From Chondrosia reniformis (lineage: Eukaryota; Porifera; Demospongiae; Chondrillida; Chondrillidae): a stretch of 64,000 nucleotides of DNA. Position 1 is the stretch's first letter, and the number at the start of each line of letters is the position of its first letter. Location: contig OX359191.1 in NCBI GenBank assembly GCA_947172415.1, positions 868,001-932,000 on the forward strand. The letters run 5' to 3'. The notes under the pieces are model-generated. The model saw only the letters and a list, made by a program, of their open reading frames with translations. It did not search any database and was not told the DNA's origin. Positions 49,513 through 61,595 of this stretch are shown piece by piece. The translations under genes and the position numbers were made by a program.

Positions 49513-52024
49513 ACACATTTATTGCTGTAACTCTTTCAAACACCAACATATGAAGCTAATACTTGATGTCAGCATTCACAGACATGTATGAAACATTTGC
49601 AAAGAGTTTCAGAAGTTTCAATTTTTGTTCATATTTGCCCTATCTCTCACCATACATTAACTTTGTGTTGGAGATTTTAATGTACATTAAGGGTCGTAAC
49701 TCCATCAAGCAGCAAGATGTGAAGCCAATACTTGATGTCAGCATTCACAGACATGTATGAAACATTTGCAAAGAGTTTTAGAAGTTTCAATTTTTGTTCA
49801 TATTTGCCCTATCTCTCACCATACATTAACTTTGTGTTGGAGATTTTAATGTACATTAAGGGTCGTAACTCCATCAAGCAGCAAGATGTGAAGCCAATAC
49901 TTGATGTCAGCATTCACAGACATGTATGAAACATTTGCAAAGAGTTTTAGAAGTTTCAAATTTTTGTTCATATTTGCCCTATCTCTCACCATACATTAAC
50001 TTTGTGTTGGAGATTTTAATGTACATTAAGGGTCGTAACTCCATCAAACAGTAATATGTGAAGCTAATACTTGATGTCAGCATTCACAAACATGCATGAA
50101 TCATTTCCAAAGAGTTTTAGAAATTTCAATTTTTGTTCATATTTGCCCTATCTCTCACCATACATTAAACTTGATGTTAGATTTTAAAGAACTTTAAGGG
50201 TCGTAACTCCAACAAACAGCAAGATGTGAAGCTAATACTTGATTTGAATATTCACAGACATGTATAAAACATTTCCAAAGAGTTTTAGAAGTTTTAATTT
50301 TTGTTCATATTTGCCCTATCTCTCACAATACATTAATTTTGTATGGTAGATTTTAATGTACATTAAGGGCCGTAATTCCAACAAACAGCAAGATGTGAAG
50401 CTAATACTTGATGTCAGCATTCACAGGCATGTATGAAACATTTCCAAAGAGTTTTAGAAGTTTTAATTTTTGTTCATATTTGCCCTATCTCTCACAAAAC
50501 ATTAAACTTGTATTTTAGATTTTAAAGTACATTAAGGGTCGTAACTCCAACAAACAGTAATATGTGAAGCTAATACTTGATGTCAGCATTCACAGACATG
50601 TATGAAACATTTCCAAAGAGTTTTAGAAGTTTTAATTTTTGCTCATATTTGCCCTATCTCTCACAATACATTAAACTTATATGGGAGATTTTAATGTACA
50701 TTAAGGGCCGTAATTCCAACAAACAGCAAGATGTGTAGCTAATACTTGATGTCAGCATTCACAGATATGTATGAAACATTTCCAAAGAGTTTCAGAAGTT
50801 TCAATTTTTGTTCATATTTGCCCTATCTCTCACCATACATTAAACTTGATGTTAGATTTTAAAGAACTTTAAGGGTCGTAACTCCAACAAACAGCAAGAT
50901 GTGAAGCTAATACTTGATTTGAATATTCACAGACATGTATAAAACATTTCCAAAGAGTTTTAGAAGTTTTAATTTTTGTTCATATTTGCCCTATCTCTCA
51001 CAATACATTAATTTTGTATGGTAGATTTTAATGTACATTAAGGGCCGTAATTCCAACAAACAGCAAGATGTGAAGCTAATACTTGATGTCAGCATTCACA
51101 GACATGTATGAAACATTTCCAAAGAGTTTTAGAAGTTTCAATTTTTGTTCATATTTGCCCTATCTCTCACAAAACATTAAACTTGTATTTTAGATTTTAA
51201 AGTACATTAAGGGTCGTAACTCTAACAAACAGCAAGATGTGAAGCTAATACTTGATTTCAGCATTCACAGACATGTATGAAACATTTCCAAAGAGTTTTA
51301 GAAGTTTCAATTTTTGTTCATATTTGCCCTATCTCTCACAAAACATTAAACTTGTATGTTAGATTTTAAAGTACATTAAGGGTCGTAACTCCAACAAACA
51401 GCAGAATGTGAAGCTAATACTTGATGTCAGCATTCACAGACATGTATGAAACATTTCCAAAGAGTTTTAGAAGTTTTAATTTTTGTTCATATTTGCCCTA
51501 TCTCTCACAATACATTAAACTTATATGGTAGATTTTAAAGTACATTAAGGGCCGTAATTCCAACAAACAGCAAGATGTGTAGCTAATACTTGATGTCAGC
51601 ATTCACAGACATGTATGAAACATTTCCAAAGAGTTTTAGAAGTTTTAATTTTTGTTCATATTTGCCCTATCTCTCACAATACATTATACTTATATGGTAG
51701 ATTTTAAAGTACATTAAGGGCCGTAATTCCAACAAACAGCAAGATGTGTAGCTAATACTTGATGTCAGCATTCACAGACATGTATGAAACATTTCCAAAG
51801 AGTTTTAGAAGTTTCAATTTTTGTTCATATTTGCCCTATCTCTCACAAAACATTAAACTTGTATGTTTGATTTTAAAGTACATTAAGGGTCGTAACTCCA
51901 AAAAACAGCAAGATGTGAAGCTAATACTTGATGTCAGCATTCACACACATGTATGAAACATTTCCAAAGAATTTTAGAAGTTTCAATTTTTGTTCATATT
52001 TGCCCTATCTCTCACCATACATTA
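49513..52024 (+). repeat. Satellite array block 3, about 15 monomers
   Basis: Same monomer. The left part has GTGTTGGAGATTTTAATGTA subtype units; the right part has the CTTATATGGTAGATTTTAAA subtype. Ends in the palindrome ACCATACATTACGTATGGT. Confidence 0.95.
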
Positions 52025-53252
52025 CGTATGGTGAGAGATACGTAGGGGAAATTAGAATAGATATCAAAATTTGCAAAACTCAATGAAAACCTTATATACA
52101 TCTCTGTGAATACTGAGATAGAGTTTCAGATTCATATCTTTTCATTTGGAAGAGTTACAGCACCATAATTTACATTAAATTTCTAATATACGACCTTTAA
52201 TGGTGTAGCATTTATATCGTGCGATACTATTATGGAAATTATCGGCATACCAAGTTTAAATGATTTGACATGAATGGGACAACCAGAAACACGCAGGGAC
52301 AGTCCAGAACGCAGCTATCTGAAGGCCTTTATATAGAGGCCGGTAGCCATTATACTATTACAGCAATTGAGATTGAGTGTGGCTGGTTATACTAGTTTAC
52401 CTTCATATCGGAACACCTCTCGCAAAAATCGTTTCTACATGGGACCAGAAAAGTAGTTCTCCTCCGCCAATCAAGACACTTACAGGATTCTATCCATTTT
52501 TCCCAGTTTCTAGATGAACCACAAATACTGGATATACCTTTAAAATGGCTTGGAACGATGTACTGATCCCGAATTAACTTGATATAATTTGACTACATTT
52601 TTCTCGCAAATACCCTATTCTTAAGTATGGAATAGCGCCAACCACAATCGTTTCCTTTTGAAATTTTGTTGTTTAAATAGAAGCGCAAAACCTTATAAAG
52701 TAGGCCTACCTGGACACATCTCTATGGTGGTTGCGGTTCCCATAGAGGTTGGTAGCGCTTAGACTCTGAAGCTGTCTCCTAATCGGTTGGTGCCATAGAG
52801 ACGTGCTCACCAATAATCCGGATTTCGGGGGGGTTCCACGTAATGTGGGATTGGCATCTGATATCTTAGGATTCATATGAGTCGGCCATATCGAGAAGAA
52901 CTGGTTCTTCTCACGCAAGTGACACCCAAAGCTCAACTCGGCAGAGCGTTACCACCGATCCCGGCCTCTGAGCGTCGTGGATGGTAGCGTTCGGTATGGT
53001 CCAACTGTTTTTCTTTGGAGTTTCGTTGGCCGTCGATCGGCAAAATTTCACTTTAACGACATCCATATAATGTATGTGGATAAATACTGCTTCAACAACA
53101 ATCAAGTACTATACAGTGCATATCCATGTGTATAAGAAATCTTTGGAAGTGCTCTAGTTATTCGGATATACATATATTATAGTATCGCATTTGGTACCTA
53201 CTCACGGTCGGCCATTTATAGTATTGTACAATTATCGTATATATAAATTTAA
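52025..53252 (-). repeat. Long unit copy 3 (about 1.23 kb)
   Basis: Almost identical to copy 2 and shares its 30-bp deletion, so copies 2 and 3 come from one duplication of unit plus array. Confidence 0.9.
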
Positions 53253-56200
53253 TACACATTTATTGCTGTAACTCTTTCAAACACCAACATATGAAGCTAA
53301 TACTTAATGTCAGCATTCACAGACATGTATGAAACATTTGCAAAGAGTTTCAGAAGTTTCAATTTTTGTTCATATTTGCCCTATCTCTCACCATACATTA
53401 ACTTTGTGTTGGAGATTTTAATGTACATTAAGGGTCGTCACTCCATCAAACAGTAATATGTGAAGCTAATACTTGATGTCAGCATTCACAGACATGTATG
53501 AATCATTTCCAAAGAGTTTTAGAAATTTCAATTTTTGTTCATATTTGCCCTATCTCTCACCATACATTAACTTTGTGTTGGAGATTTTAATGTACATTAA
53601 GGGTCGTCACTCCATCAAACAGTAATATGTGAAGCTAATACTTGATGTCAGCATTCACAGACATGTATGAATCATTTCCAAAGAGTTTTAGAAATTTCAA
53701 TTTTTGTTCATATTTGCCCTATCTCTCACCATACATTAACTTTGTGTTGGAGATTTTAATGTACATTAAGGTTCGTAACTCCGTCAAACAGTAATATGTG
53801 AAGCTAATACTTGATGTCAGCATTCACAGACATGTATGAATCATTTCCAAAGAGTTTTAGAAATTTCAATTTTTGTTCATATTTGCCCTATCTCTCACTA
53901 TACATTAACTTTGTGTTGGAGATTTTAATGTACATTAAGGGTCGTAACTCCATCAAGCAGCAAGATGTGAAGCCAATACTTGATGTCAGCATTCACAGAC
54001 ATGTATGAAACATTTGCAAAGAGTTTTAGAAGTTTCAATTTTTGTTCATATTTGCCCTATCTCTCACCATACATTAACTTTGTGTTGGAGATATTAATGT
54101 ACATTAAGGGTCGTAACTCCATCAAGCAGCAAGATGTGAAGCCAATACTTGATGTCAGCATTCACAGACATGTATGAAACATTTGCAAAGAGTTTTAGAA
54201 GTTTCAATTTTTGTTCATATTTGCCCTATCTCTCACCATACATTAACTTTGTGTTGGAGATTTTAATGTACATTAAGGGTCGTAACTCCGTCAAACAGTA
54301 ATATGTGAAGCTAATACTTGATGTCAGCATTCACAGACATGTATGAATCATTTCCAAAGAGTTTTAGAAGTTTCAATTTTTGTTCATATTTGCCCTATCT
54401 CTCACCATACATTAACTTTGTGTTGGAGATTTTAAAGTACATTAAGGGTCGTAACTCCGTCAAACAGTAATATGTGAAGCTAATACTTGATGTCAGCATT
54501 CACAGACATGTATGAATCATTTCCAAAGAGTTTTAGAAATTTCAAATTTTGTTTATATTTGCCCTATCTCTCACCATACATTAACTTTGTGTTGGAGATT
54601 TTAATGTACATTAAGGGTCGTAACTCCGTCAAACAGTAAGATGTGAAGCTAATATTTAATGTCAGTATTCACAGACATTTATGTAACATGTCTAAAGAGT
54701 TTTAGAAGTTTCAATTTCTGGTGATATTTGCCATATCTCTCACCATACATTAACTTTGTGTTGGAGATTTTAATGTACATTAAGGGTCGTCACTCCATCA
54801 AACAGTAATATGTGAAGCTAATACTTGATGTCAGCATTCACAGACATGTATGAATCATTTCCAAAGAGTTTTAGAAATTTCAATTTTTGTTCATATTTGC
54901 CCTATCTCTCACCATACATTAACTTTGTGTTGGAGATTTTAATGTACATTAAGGTTCGTAACTCCGTCAAACAGTAATATGTGAAGCTAATACTTGATGT
55001 CAGCATTCACAGACATGTATGAATCATTTCCAAAGAGTTTTAGAAATTTCAATTTTTGTTCATATTTGCCCTATCTCTCACCATACATTAACTTTGTGTT
55101 GGAGATTTTAATGTACATTAAGGGTCGTAACTCCATCAAGCAGCAAGATGTGAAGCCAATACTTGATGTCAGCATTCACAGACATGTATGAAACATTTGC
55201 AAAGAGTTTTAGAAGTTTCAATTTTTGTTCATATTTGCCCTATCTCTCACCATACATTAACTTTGTGTTGGAGATTTTAATGTACATTAAGGGTCGTAAC
55301 TCCATCAAGCAGCAAGATGTGAAGCCAATACTTGATGTCAGCATTCACAGACATGTATGAAACATTTGCAAAGAGTTTTAGAAGTTTCAATTTTTGTTCA
55401 TATTTGCCCTATCTCTCACCATACATTAACTTTGTGTTGGAGATTTTAATGTACATTAAGGGTCGTCACTCCATCAAACAGTAATATGTGAAGCTAATAC
55501 TTGATGTCAGCATTCACAGACATGTATGAATCATTTCCAAAGAGTTTTAGAAATTTCAATTTTTGTTCATATTTGCCCTATCTCTCACCATACATTAACT
55601 TTGTGTTGGAGATTTTAATGTACATTAAGGTTCGTAACTCCGTCAAACAGTAATATGTGAAGCTAATACTTGATGTCAGCATTCACAGACATGTATGAAT
55701 CATTTCCAAAGAGTTTTAGAAATTTCAATTTTTGTTCATATTTGCCCTATCTCTCACCATACATTAACTTTGTGTTGGAGATTTTAATGTACATTAAGGG
55801 TCGTAACTCCATCAAGCAGCAAGATGTGAAGCCAATACTTGATGTCAGCATTCACAGACATGTATGAATCATTTCCAAAGAGTTTTAGAAATTTCAATTT
55901 TTGTTCATATTTGCCCTATCTCTCACTATACATTAACTTTGTGTTGGAGATTTTAATGTACATTAAGGGTCGTAACTCCATCAAGCAGCAAGATGTGAAG
56001 CCAATACTTGATGTCAGCATTCATAGACATGTATGAAACATTTCCGAAGAGTTTTAGAAGTTTCAATTTTTGTTCATATTTGCCCTATCTCTCACCATAC
56101 ATTAACTTTGTGTTGGAGATTTTAATGTACATTAAGGGTCGTAACTCCGTCAAACAGTAAGATGTGAAGCTAATATTTAATGTCAGTATTCACAGACATT

Positions 56201-56765
56201 TATGTAACATGTCTAAAGAGTTTTAGAAGTTTCAATTTCTGGTGATATTTGCCATATCTCTCACCATACATTACCTTTGTACGGTAGATATTAGTGTACA
56301 TAAGGTATCGTAACTCCATCAAACAGCAAGATGTGAAGCTAATACTTGATGTCAGCATTCACAGACATGTATGAATCATTTCCAAAGAGTTTTAGAAGTT
56401 TCAAGTTTTGTTCATATTTGCCCTATCTCTCACCATACAGTAACTTTGTACGTTAGATATTAGTGTACATAAGGTATCGTAACTCCATCAAACAGCAAGA
56501 TGTGAAGCTAATACTTGATGTCAGTATTCACAGACATTTATGTAACATGTTCAAAGAGTTTTAGAAGTTTCAATTTCTGTTCATATTTGCCCTATCTCTC
56601 ACCATACATTAACTTTGTACGTTAGATATTAGTGTACATAAGGTATCGTAACTCCATCAAACAGTAAGATGTAAAGCTAATACTTGATGTCAGTATTCAC
56701 AGACATTTATGTAACATGTCCAAAGAGTTTTGGATCCATATTTGTTCATATTTTCCCTATCTCTC
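53253..56765 (+). repeat. Satellite array block 4, about 21 monomers
   Basis: Mostly the GTGTTGGAG subtype. The pairs and triplets of monomers repeat (for example 53.81-54.18 and 54.99-55.36 kb), showing higher-order duplication; the last three monomers near 56.2-56.7 kb are the most diverged (AAGGTATCGTAACTCC). Confidence 0.95.
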
Positions 56766-57588
56766 GAGATAGGGCATATACGTATGAGTAGATATCAAAA
56801 TTTGCAAAACTCAATGAAAATCTTTCTTACATCTCTGTGAATACTGAGATAGAGTTTCAGATTCATATCTTTTCATTTGGAAGAGTTACAGCACTATAAT
56901 GTACATTAAATTTCTAATATACGACCTTTAATGGTGTAGCATTTATATCGTGCGATACTATTATGGAAATTATCGGCATACCAAGTTAAAATGATTTGAC
57001 ATGAATGGGGCAACTAGAAACACGCAGGGACAGTCCAGAACGCAGCTATCAGAAGGTCTTTATATAGAGGCAGGTAGCCATTATACTATTACAGCAATTG
57101 AGATTGAGTGTGGCTGGTTATACTAGTTTACCTTCATATCGGAACACCTCTCGCTAAAATCGTTTCTACATGGGACCAGAAAAGTAGTTCTCCTCCGCCA
57201 ATCAAGACACTTACAGGATTCTATCCATTTTTCCCAGTTTCTAGATGAACCACAAATACTGGATATACCTTTAAAATGGCTTGGAACGATGCACTGATCC
57301 CGAATTAACTTGATATAATTTGACTACATTTTTCTCGCAAATACCCTATTCTTAAGTATGGAATAGCGCCAACCACAATCGTTTCCTTTTGAAATTTTGT
57401 TGTTTAAATAGAAGCGCAAAACCTTATAAAGTAGGCCTACCTGGACACATCTCTATGGTGGTTGCGGTTCCCATAGAGGTTGGTAGCGCTTAGACTCTGA
57501 AGCTGTCTCCTAATCGGTTGGTGCCATAGAGACGTGCTCACCAATAATCCGGATTTCGGAGGGGTTCCACGTAATGTGGGATTGGCAT
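56766..57588 (-). repeat. Long unit copy 4, truncated
   Basis: Matches copies 1-3 until about GGATTGGCATCT, where it meets the right terminal repeat. The palindromic junction at its start is CTATCTCTCGAGATAGGG. Confidence 0.9.
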
Positions 57589-57626
57589 CTTCTAACATCA
57601 TTTTTGTAAATGTTTTTTATTTACTT
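57589..57626 (-). repeat. Right 38-bp terminal inverted repeat
   Basis: Exact reverse complement of 44147-44184; followed by GTA. Confidence 0.9.
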
Positions 57627-58210
57627 GTATTCCCCCTTTTTTCCTCTTAATATTACTTGTTTTAAATTGATTTGAAAGTTTATATAACGTCTTAGACAAG
57701 AGAAATATGCCGAAAAACCATGATCTCTTAATTAAAAAATGGCGGCCGAGAAGACCACAATTTTCGCTCTTCACAATTAACATGCTTATTGTAGAGCGCA
57801 TTCAGATTTAGGGCTGTCTATTCCCTAGTTCCGAAATATTTATGACGATTTATAACTAGTACGTGCCCGCACAAGTTCGCATATTAGCGCTAGTCTATTC
57901 AATAAAAGAAGAAGAAGAAGAAGAAGAAGAAGAAAAAATTTTGGAAGTGGGTCTATTCCTAGTTAGCCGCTTTTTGAACGCTATAGAGCGTGTAGAGCGT
58001 CGAAACATGTTTTGACATTTAGGAAAGCGTGCATTAATCGCTGCAAATAACCGAATATAACCGAAAATCGCTTCGTTGGCGATTTATTAGGTGTTGATTG
58101 CTAATACATTGGATAGGGCGGCCATTTTTTTTCCGGCCATTCCTACTTAGAGAGTACTACCGTACTCTCTGATATACATATATATATACATAATGATAAG
58201 AGAATAATTT

Positions 58211-58293
58211 AAAGTCTTATTGAGCGTCAGCAACATAATTGTGGATGTTTCAACCCGGAGATCTTCATCAGCAATGATGCTCAATAAGACTTT
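58211..58293. repeat. Foldback element, family F2
   Basis: Arms AAAGTCTTATTGAGC (58211-58225) and its exact complement (58279-58293). The centre GTTTCAACCCGGAGATCTTC then ATCAGC is related to the centres at 9.17 and 61.19 kb; its reverse complement reads CTGATGA...GAAAC. Confidence 0.8.
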
Positions 58294-58365
58294 ATTCGCA
58301 TAATGATTGCAACAAGCACTCCTTATTCCTTCATATAATAATTAATAGCATTATATATAACTATA

Positions 58366-58500
58366 GGGCAAATATAAGTGAACATCAAAATTTTTAAAAC
58401 TCATTGGATATGATTTATAGGTGACTGCGAATGCTGACATCAAGTTTCAGCTTCATATCTGTCCATTTCAAAGAGTAGCGGCACTAAATGTACAATGAAT
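58366..58500 (-). repeat. Lone diverged satellite monomer outside the large element
   Basis: AGGGCAAATATAAGTGAACA, then AATGCTGACATCAAG and AGCTTCATATCTGTCCATTT, follow the order of the inverted satellite monomer, with many substitutions. Confidence 0.7.
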
Positions 58501-58820
58501 TCTGGTATGTATATCAACTTAATAGATATATATGCATTTGTAAAATGCATACAGTATTATGTTTATGAAATATGTTTAGAGTGTATATACGTATAGGTAT
58601 GTATTTGCATTACACTGTTAAAGAAAACATGCACAACAGTTATAATGATAAATTCAACTTTATTATATGTTATATATATAAAATAACATTGCATGATACA
58701 TAATTATGCAAATTTCACATATAATGCATATACGAGGTCAATATAGTATATCTATGGTGCATATTGTTAATTGTGTCTATAGTGTACCACATCATTTAGC
58801 TACCTAGTCCAGCAGGAAAG

Positions 58821-61070
58821 TCACTGTATGTGTTTCTTTAAAAAGGCATTTGATTTAGGAGGTTGAACATTGGAAAAGTACTTGTGAGCAATGCTGTTTA
58901 GTCTCTGCTTTTGGAGAGCCCTTTTCAGTATCCAGGGAGAAACATTTGTAGCCGATTGTTCCCACTTTAGGAGAGCTTGGTATGATTGTTCATGCAAGTC
59001 AAACGGACATTTGGCCATTATCGCACTTATGTCACTCTCAACAACGTCCAACTCTCTAGCCAACATTTTCCAGTGTGTTCCAATGTCTTTGGCAATTTCC
59101 TTTAAGTTTTCTATTGACCAGAGAATAACAAATATAGCACACATAGATTTTTGATGAATAATCTATAAATGCACTTGACCTGCATGTTAGACTAAGGTAG
59201 TATTTTATAAAATAGACTATTTACGTATCTACATGTGTATTATCTAGTGCAAGCCTATATATTATAGAGGTTTGGTGGAGAAACAATTAGTTCTTCTTAC
59301 TTCTCTGCTGAACTATGATAGAGAAAGCAGCGCTATAACACTAGGCTGACTTGGTGGATAACAAATTATGAATCATTTTCTTTCATTCAATTTGAGTAAA
59401 ACCCTTGATTAGATTAATATATATAGAATTGTGTTACATAATTTGATAAAGAGTAGAAAGTGAGGTAGTAGCAGATGTACCCAGAGCCTGGTCTCAGCAA
59501 CTGGTGAGCATTACCAGTAACAGTTTACTTGCTTTCTTCTTCTTTAGAAGTACTGAACTGATTTATACAGTTATTGCGTGTGAATATTATGAGTGTTTAT
59601 ACATATATTACGTACATACTGTATTTAGACATTCCTTAAATGGCTGACCTACCAATTGCAATTTTTCCACTTTCACTGCCACTGCCACCATCTGTAACAC
59701 ATTTGCCTTGTTTATTACGACTGTAATCCGGTCCATCTGTAACATCTATGTATGAGAAATCAAGGTCATAGAGAGACTTTGACTATAATAGGAAGATGTG
59801 TGTAGGGAGGGGTGTGTAGGGAGGGGTGTGTAGGGAGGTGTGTGTAGGGAGGGGTGTGTAGGGAGGGGTGTGTAGGGAGGTGTGTGTAGGGAGGTGTGTG
59901 TAGGGAGGGGTGTGTAGGGAGGCGTGTGTAGGGAGGGGTGTGAAGGGAGGTGTGTGTAGGGAGGTGTGTGTAGGGAGGGGTGTGTAGGGAGGCGTGTGTA
60001 GGGAGGGGTGTGAAGGGAGGCATGTGTAGGGAGGGGTGTGTAGGGAGCCTATATTCATGTAGTTTAGTAACAAAAAAGGAATGAAATTACAAGCTTGCAC
60101 TATTTCAAAACTCACAGTCTAAGTCAGGCTGGTCATTGTGGAAAGTTGCTTCATACTCTTCAACTAGTTTCTTTAGATCCTCTCTACCGAGTGTGTTCAT
60201 CTGTCGTTTGAGGAAGCCTACATTCTTAGGACTGATGATTTCTATTGGAAAGAGAGGCCAGTACATGAAACAGGTATACATGCCCAATCAAGTGATAACC
60301 ACACCACAAGCATTTCATCTACAAGCATTTCATCTACAAGCATGCATCAGATATCTTTGAGATGGTTCATCTTTAGTTTTTTGTGTGTCTACTAAAGAAG
60401 ACTAAAGATGAACCATTTCAAAGATAATTTGGCACAGTTAGAAAAATCCCTATCATCTAATGTACCAGCAGATATACGTACTAGTCTCTGGCAGTGGGAG
60501 GGGGAGGAAGGTATGTAATAGGGGATGGATTATGTGTACATATATATATATACAGTACAAGTTACAATATACTAAGGTAATCTATATATACCTTTTTGTT
60601 GAAGGAATCTGAATACTGATATACCAGATTTAGCTTGTTCTAACTCTTGAAGTGATACTTCATCTTCAATCAGATACTTGAAATTATCCAAATCCTTTTC
60701 CTGCATCTCACGAGACACTTTTACGAGCAATTCCCTAAAAATGATGTACATTAACACGTGTATAGATGTGTACAGAATATCAATGCACTCATGCAATATA
60801 AGTTACTTGACAATATTATGCGACTAATTTCCTATACAGTACATACATACGTATATACTACTTATAACAACATTCTTGATCTAATTAATATTTTAGATCT
60901 TCTCTAAACCATAATTAGGGTTAAACTCCAATTTCATTATATTTCCAAACAAAGAGTATTAAAAGGACATGGAATTTCCTTTCTGACCACTTTCATGGTT
61001 CATAGTAAATAGCACAAACTGACCTAAACTGAAGCTTCATTTCTGCATCACAATCTCTCGCATCTGCCAT
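58821..61070 (-). CDS. FADD: FADD-like death adaptor (DED + death domain), 232 aa
   Basis: Five exons in phase: 61024-61070, 60592-60734, 60116-60241, 59653-59745 and 58821-59110 (stop TGA). Residues about 13-97 form a death effector domain (ELLVKVSREMQEKDLDNFKY in helices 1-2, then FLKRQMNTLGREDLKKLVEE in helices 5-6). A linker rich in Gly/Ser follows, then a death domain at about 138-215 (LKEIAKDIGTHWKMLAREL, SYQALLKWEQ, ALQKQRLNSIAHKYF). N-terminal DED and C-terminal DD in about 230 residues is the FADD architecture (human about 208). FADD links death receptors to caspase-8-type proteases in the cytoplasm. A minisatellite sits in intron 3 and a MITE 46 bp upstream of the start codon. Orthology to FADD rather than another DED-DD adaptor is inference. 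Confidence 0.88.
59798..60048 (+). repeat. 14-bp G-rich minisatellite, about 18 copies
   Basis: Unit gtgtgtagggaggg with g/t and g/c variants, in intron 3 of the FADD-like gene. The repeated GGG(A)GGGG runs could form G-quadruplexes on the plus strand, the non-template strand being the C-rich one for this minus-strand gene. Confidence 0.95.
60353..60425. repeat. Small foldback, family F2-like ends
   Basis: Arms ATCTTTGAGATGGTTCATCT plus TTAGT (60353-60377) and their complement with one mismatch (60401-60425); loop of 23 bp. Lies in intron 2 of the FADD-like gene. Confidence 0.85.
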
Positions 61071-61115
61071 TTCTTAGCACTTAAAGTCAAACTACAGATA
61101 ATAATTTAATAAATC

Positions 61116-61279
61116 TTTTGAAAGGATCATCTTTTGACTTTTAGAACATCTAAATACATAGTTTTCTTGTTTCTTCTTGCTGTCAGACATTTCAACCCTG
61201 AAGGTCTTCTTCAGTGATTTAGAAACAAGGAAATTGCGTCTTTAAACGCTCTAAAAGTCGAAAGATGATCCTTTCAAAA
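61116..61279. repeat. MITE, foldback family F2, 164 bp
   Basis: Ends TTTTGAAAGGATCATCTTTT and the near-complement AAAGATGATCCTTTCAAAA extend about 30 bp (through GACTTTTAGA/TCTAAAAGTC). The centre reads ACATTTCAACCCTGAAGGTC then TTCTTCAGTGA, shared with the 9.1 and 58.2-kb foldbacks. Confidence 0.88.
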
Positions 61280-61324
61280 TATAATCATGTTTATGGCTTG
61301 AGCACATAAAAGAAACAGCTTAGG

Positions 61325-61595
61325 CAAGACTGACATGGATTCACCAAGGATTCACAGAAGATCGAGATAAGGAAAAAGACAAACTCCCAGGATCACTGAT
61401 GAAGGATGAAATTCCCAGAAACAGCTGTCTGACCCAGTGGAGAAGAAGATGAAAGAAGATGAAAGAAAGGAAAAGAAGAAAGAAAGACTCCTGTATCTTC
61501 ATCCAAAGCTCTCTTCAGGTTTAGTTCCCCTATAGGCTCTTTTACAGAATAGGCATAGCATGTGGGAAAATGGTATATTAGATTTTCATGGGACA
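61325..61595 (+). repeat. Dispersed repeat family R1, near-complete copy
   Basis: Same block order as 6175-6415, including GATCACTGATGAAGGATGAA, ATTCCCAGAAACAGCTGTCT and GACCCAGTGG, an AAGAAGATGAAAG duplication in the middle and the CATCCAAAGCTCTCTTCAGG end. Confidence 0.88.

Larger units (their letters stand above)
44147..57626. mobile_element. 13.5-kb satellite-filled element with 38-bp terminal inverted repeats
   Basis: Perfect 38-bp inverted repeats stand at 44147-44184 and 57589-57626, and GTA directly flanks both outer ends, consistent with a 3-bp target duplication. Inside are a 140-bp perfect inverted repeat, four arrays of a 169-bp satellite and four copies of a roughly 1.2-kb unit. 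No transposase-like frame is seen; the only recurrent frame is a 129-residue one without recognised domain. It is best read as a very large non-autonomous DNA transposon. Smaller TIR elements with internal 150-170-bp tandem repeats are known in marine invertebrates, so the parts have precedent but the size and nesting are unusual. Confidence 0.75.
57627..58820. other. Gene-free spacer with small repeats
   Basis: Holds a (GAA)n tract at about 57908-57937, a short hairpin AGAGAGTAC/GTACTCTCT near 58150, the foldback at 58211-58293 and a lone diverged satellite monomer at about 58366-58500. No exon was recognised. Confidence 0.6.

Noticed and set aside
49563..56036. Repeated 65-codon open frames (MMSAFTDMYE...) across the satellite arrays
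   Set aside because: They recur with the 169-bp period, often overlap the next copy by 29 bp, and some monomers carry stops or indels. They are a by-product of the satellite, not genes.
44185..57588. CRISPR-like regular repeats
   Set aside because: Repeats are contiguous with no unique spacers, in a eukaryotic context with introns; this is satellite DNA.
57598..57801. Minus-strand 67-codon open frame starting just right of the large element
   Set aside because: It overlaps the terminal inverted repeat, has no recognised similarity, and its composition follows the local AT/GAA-rich sequence.
59766..60115. Pro/Thr/Leu-rich frames on the minus strand
   Set aside because: Translations of the 14-bp G-rich minisatellite in a FADD-like intron.
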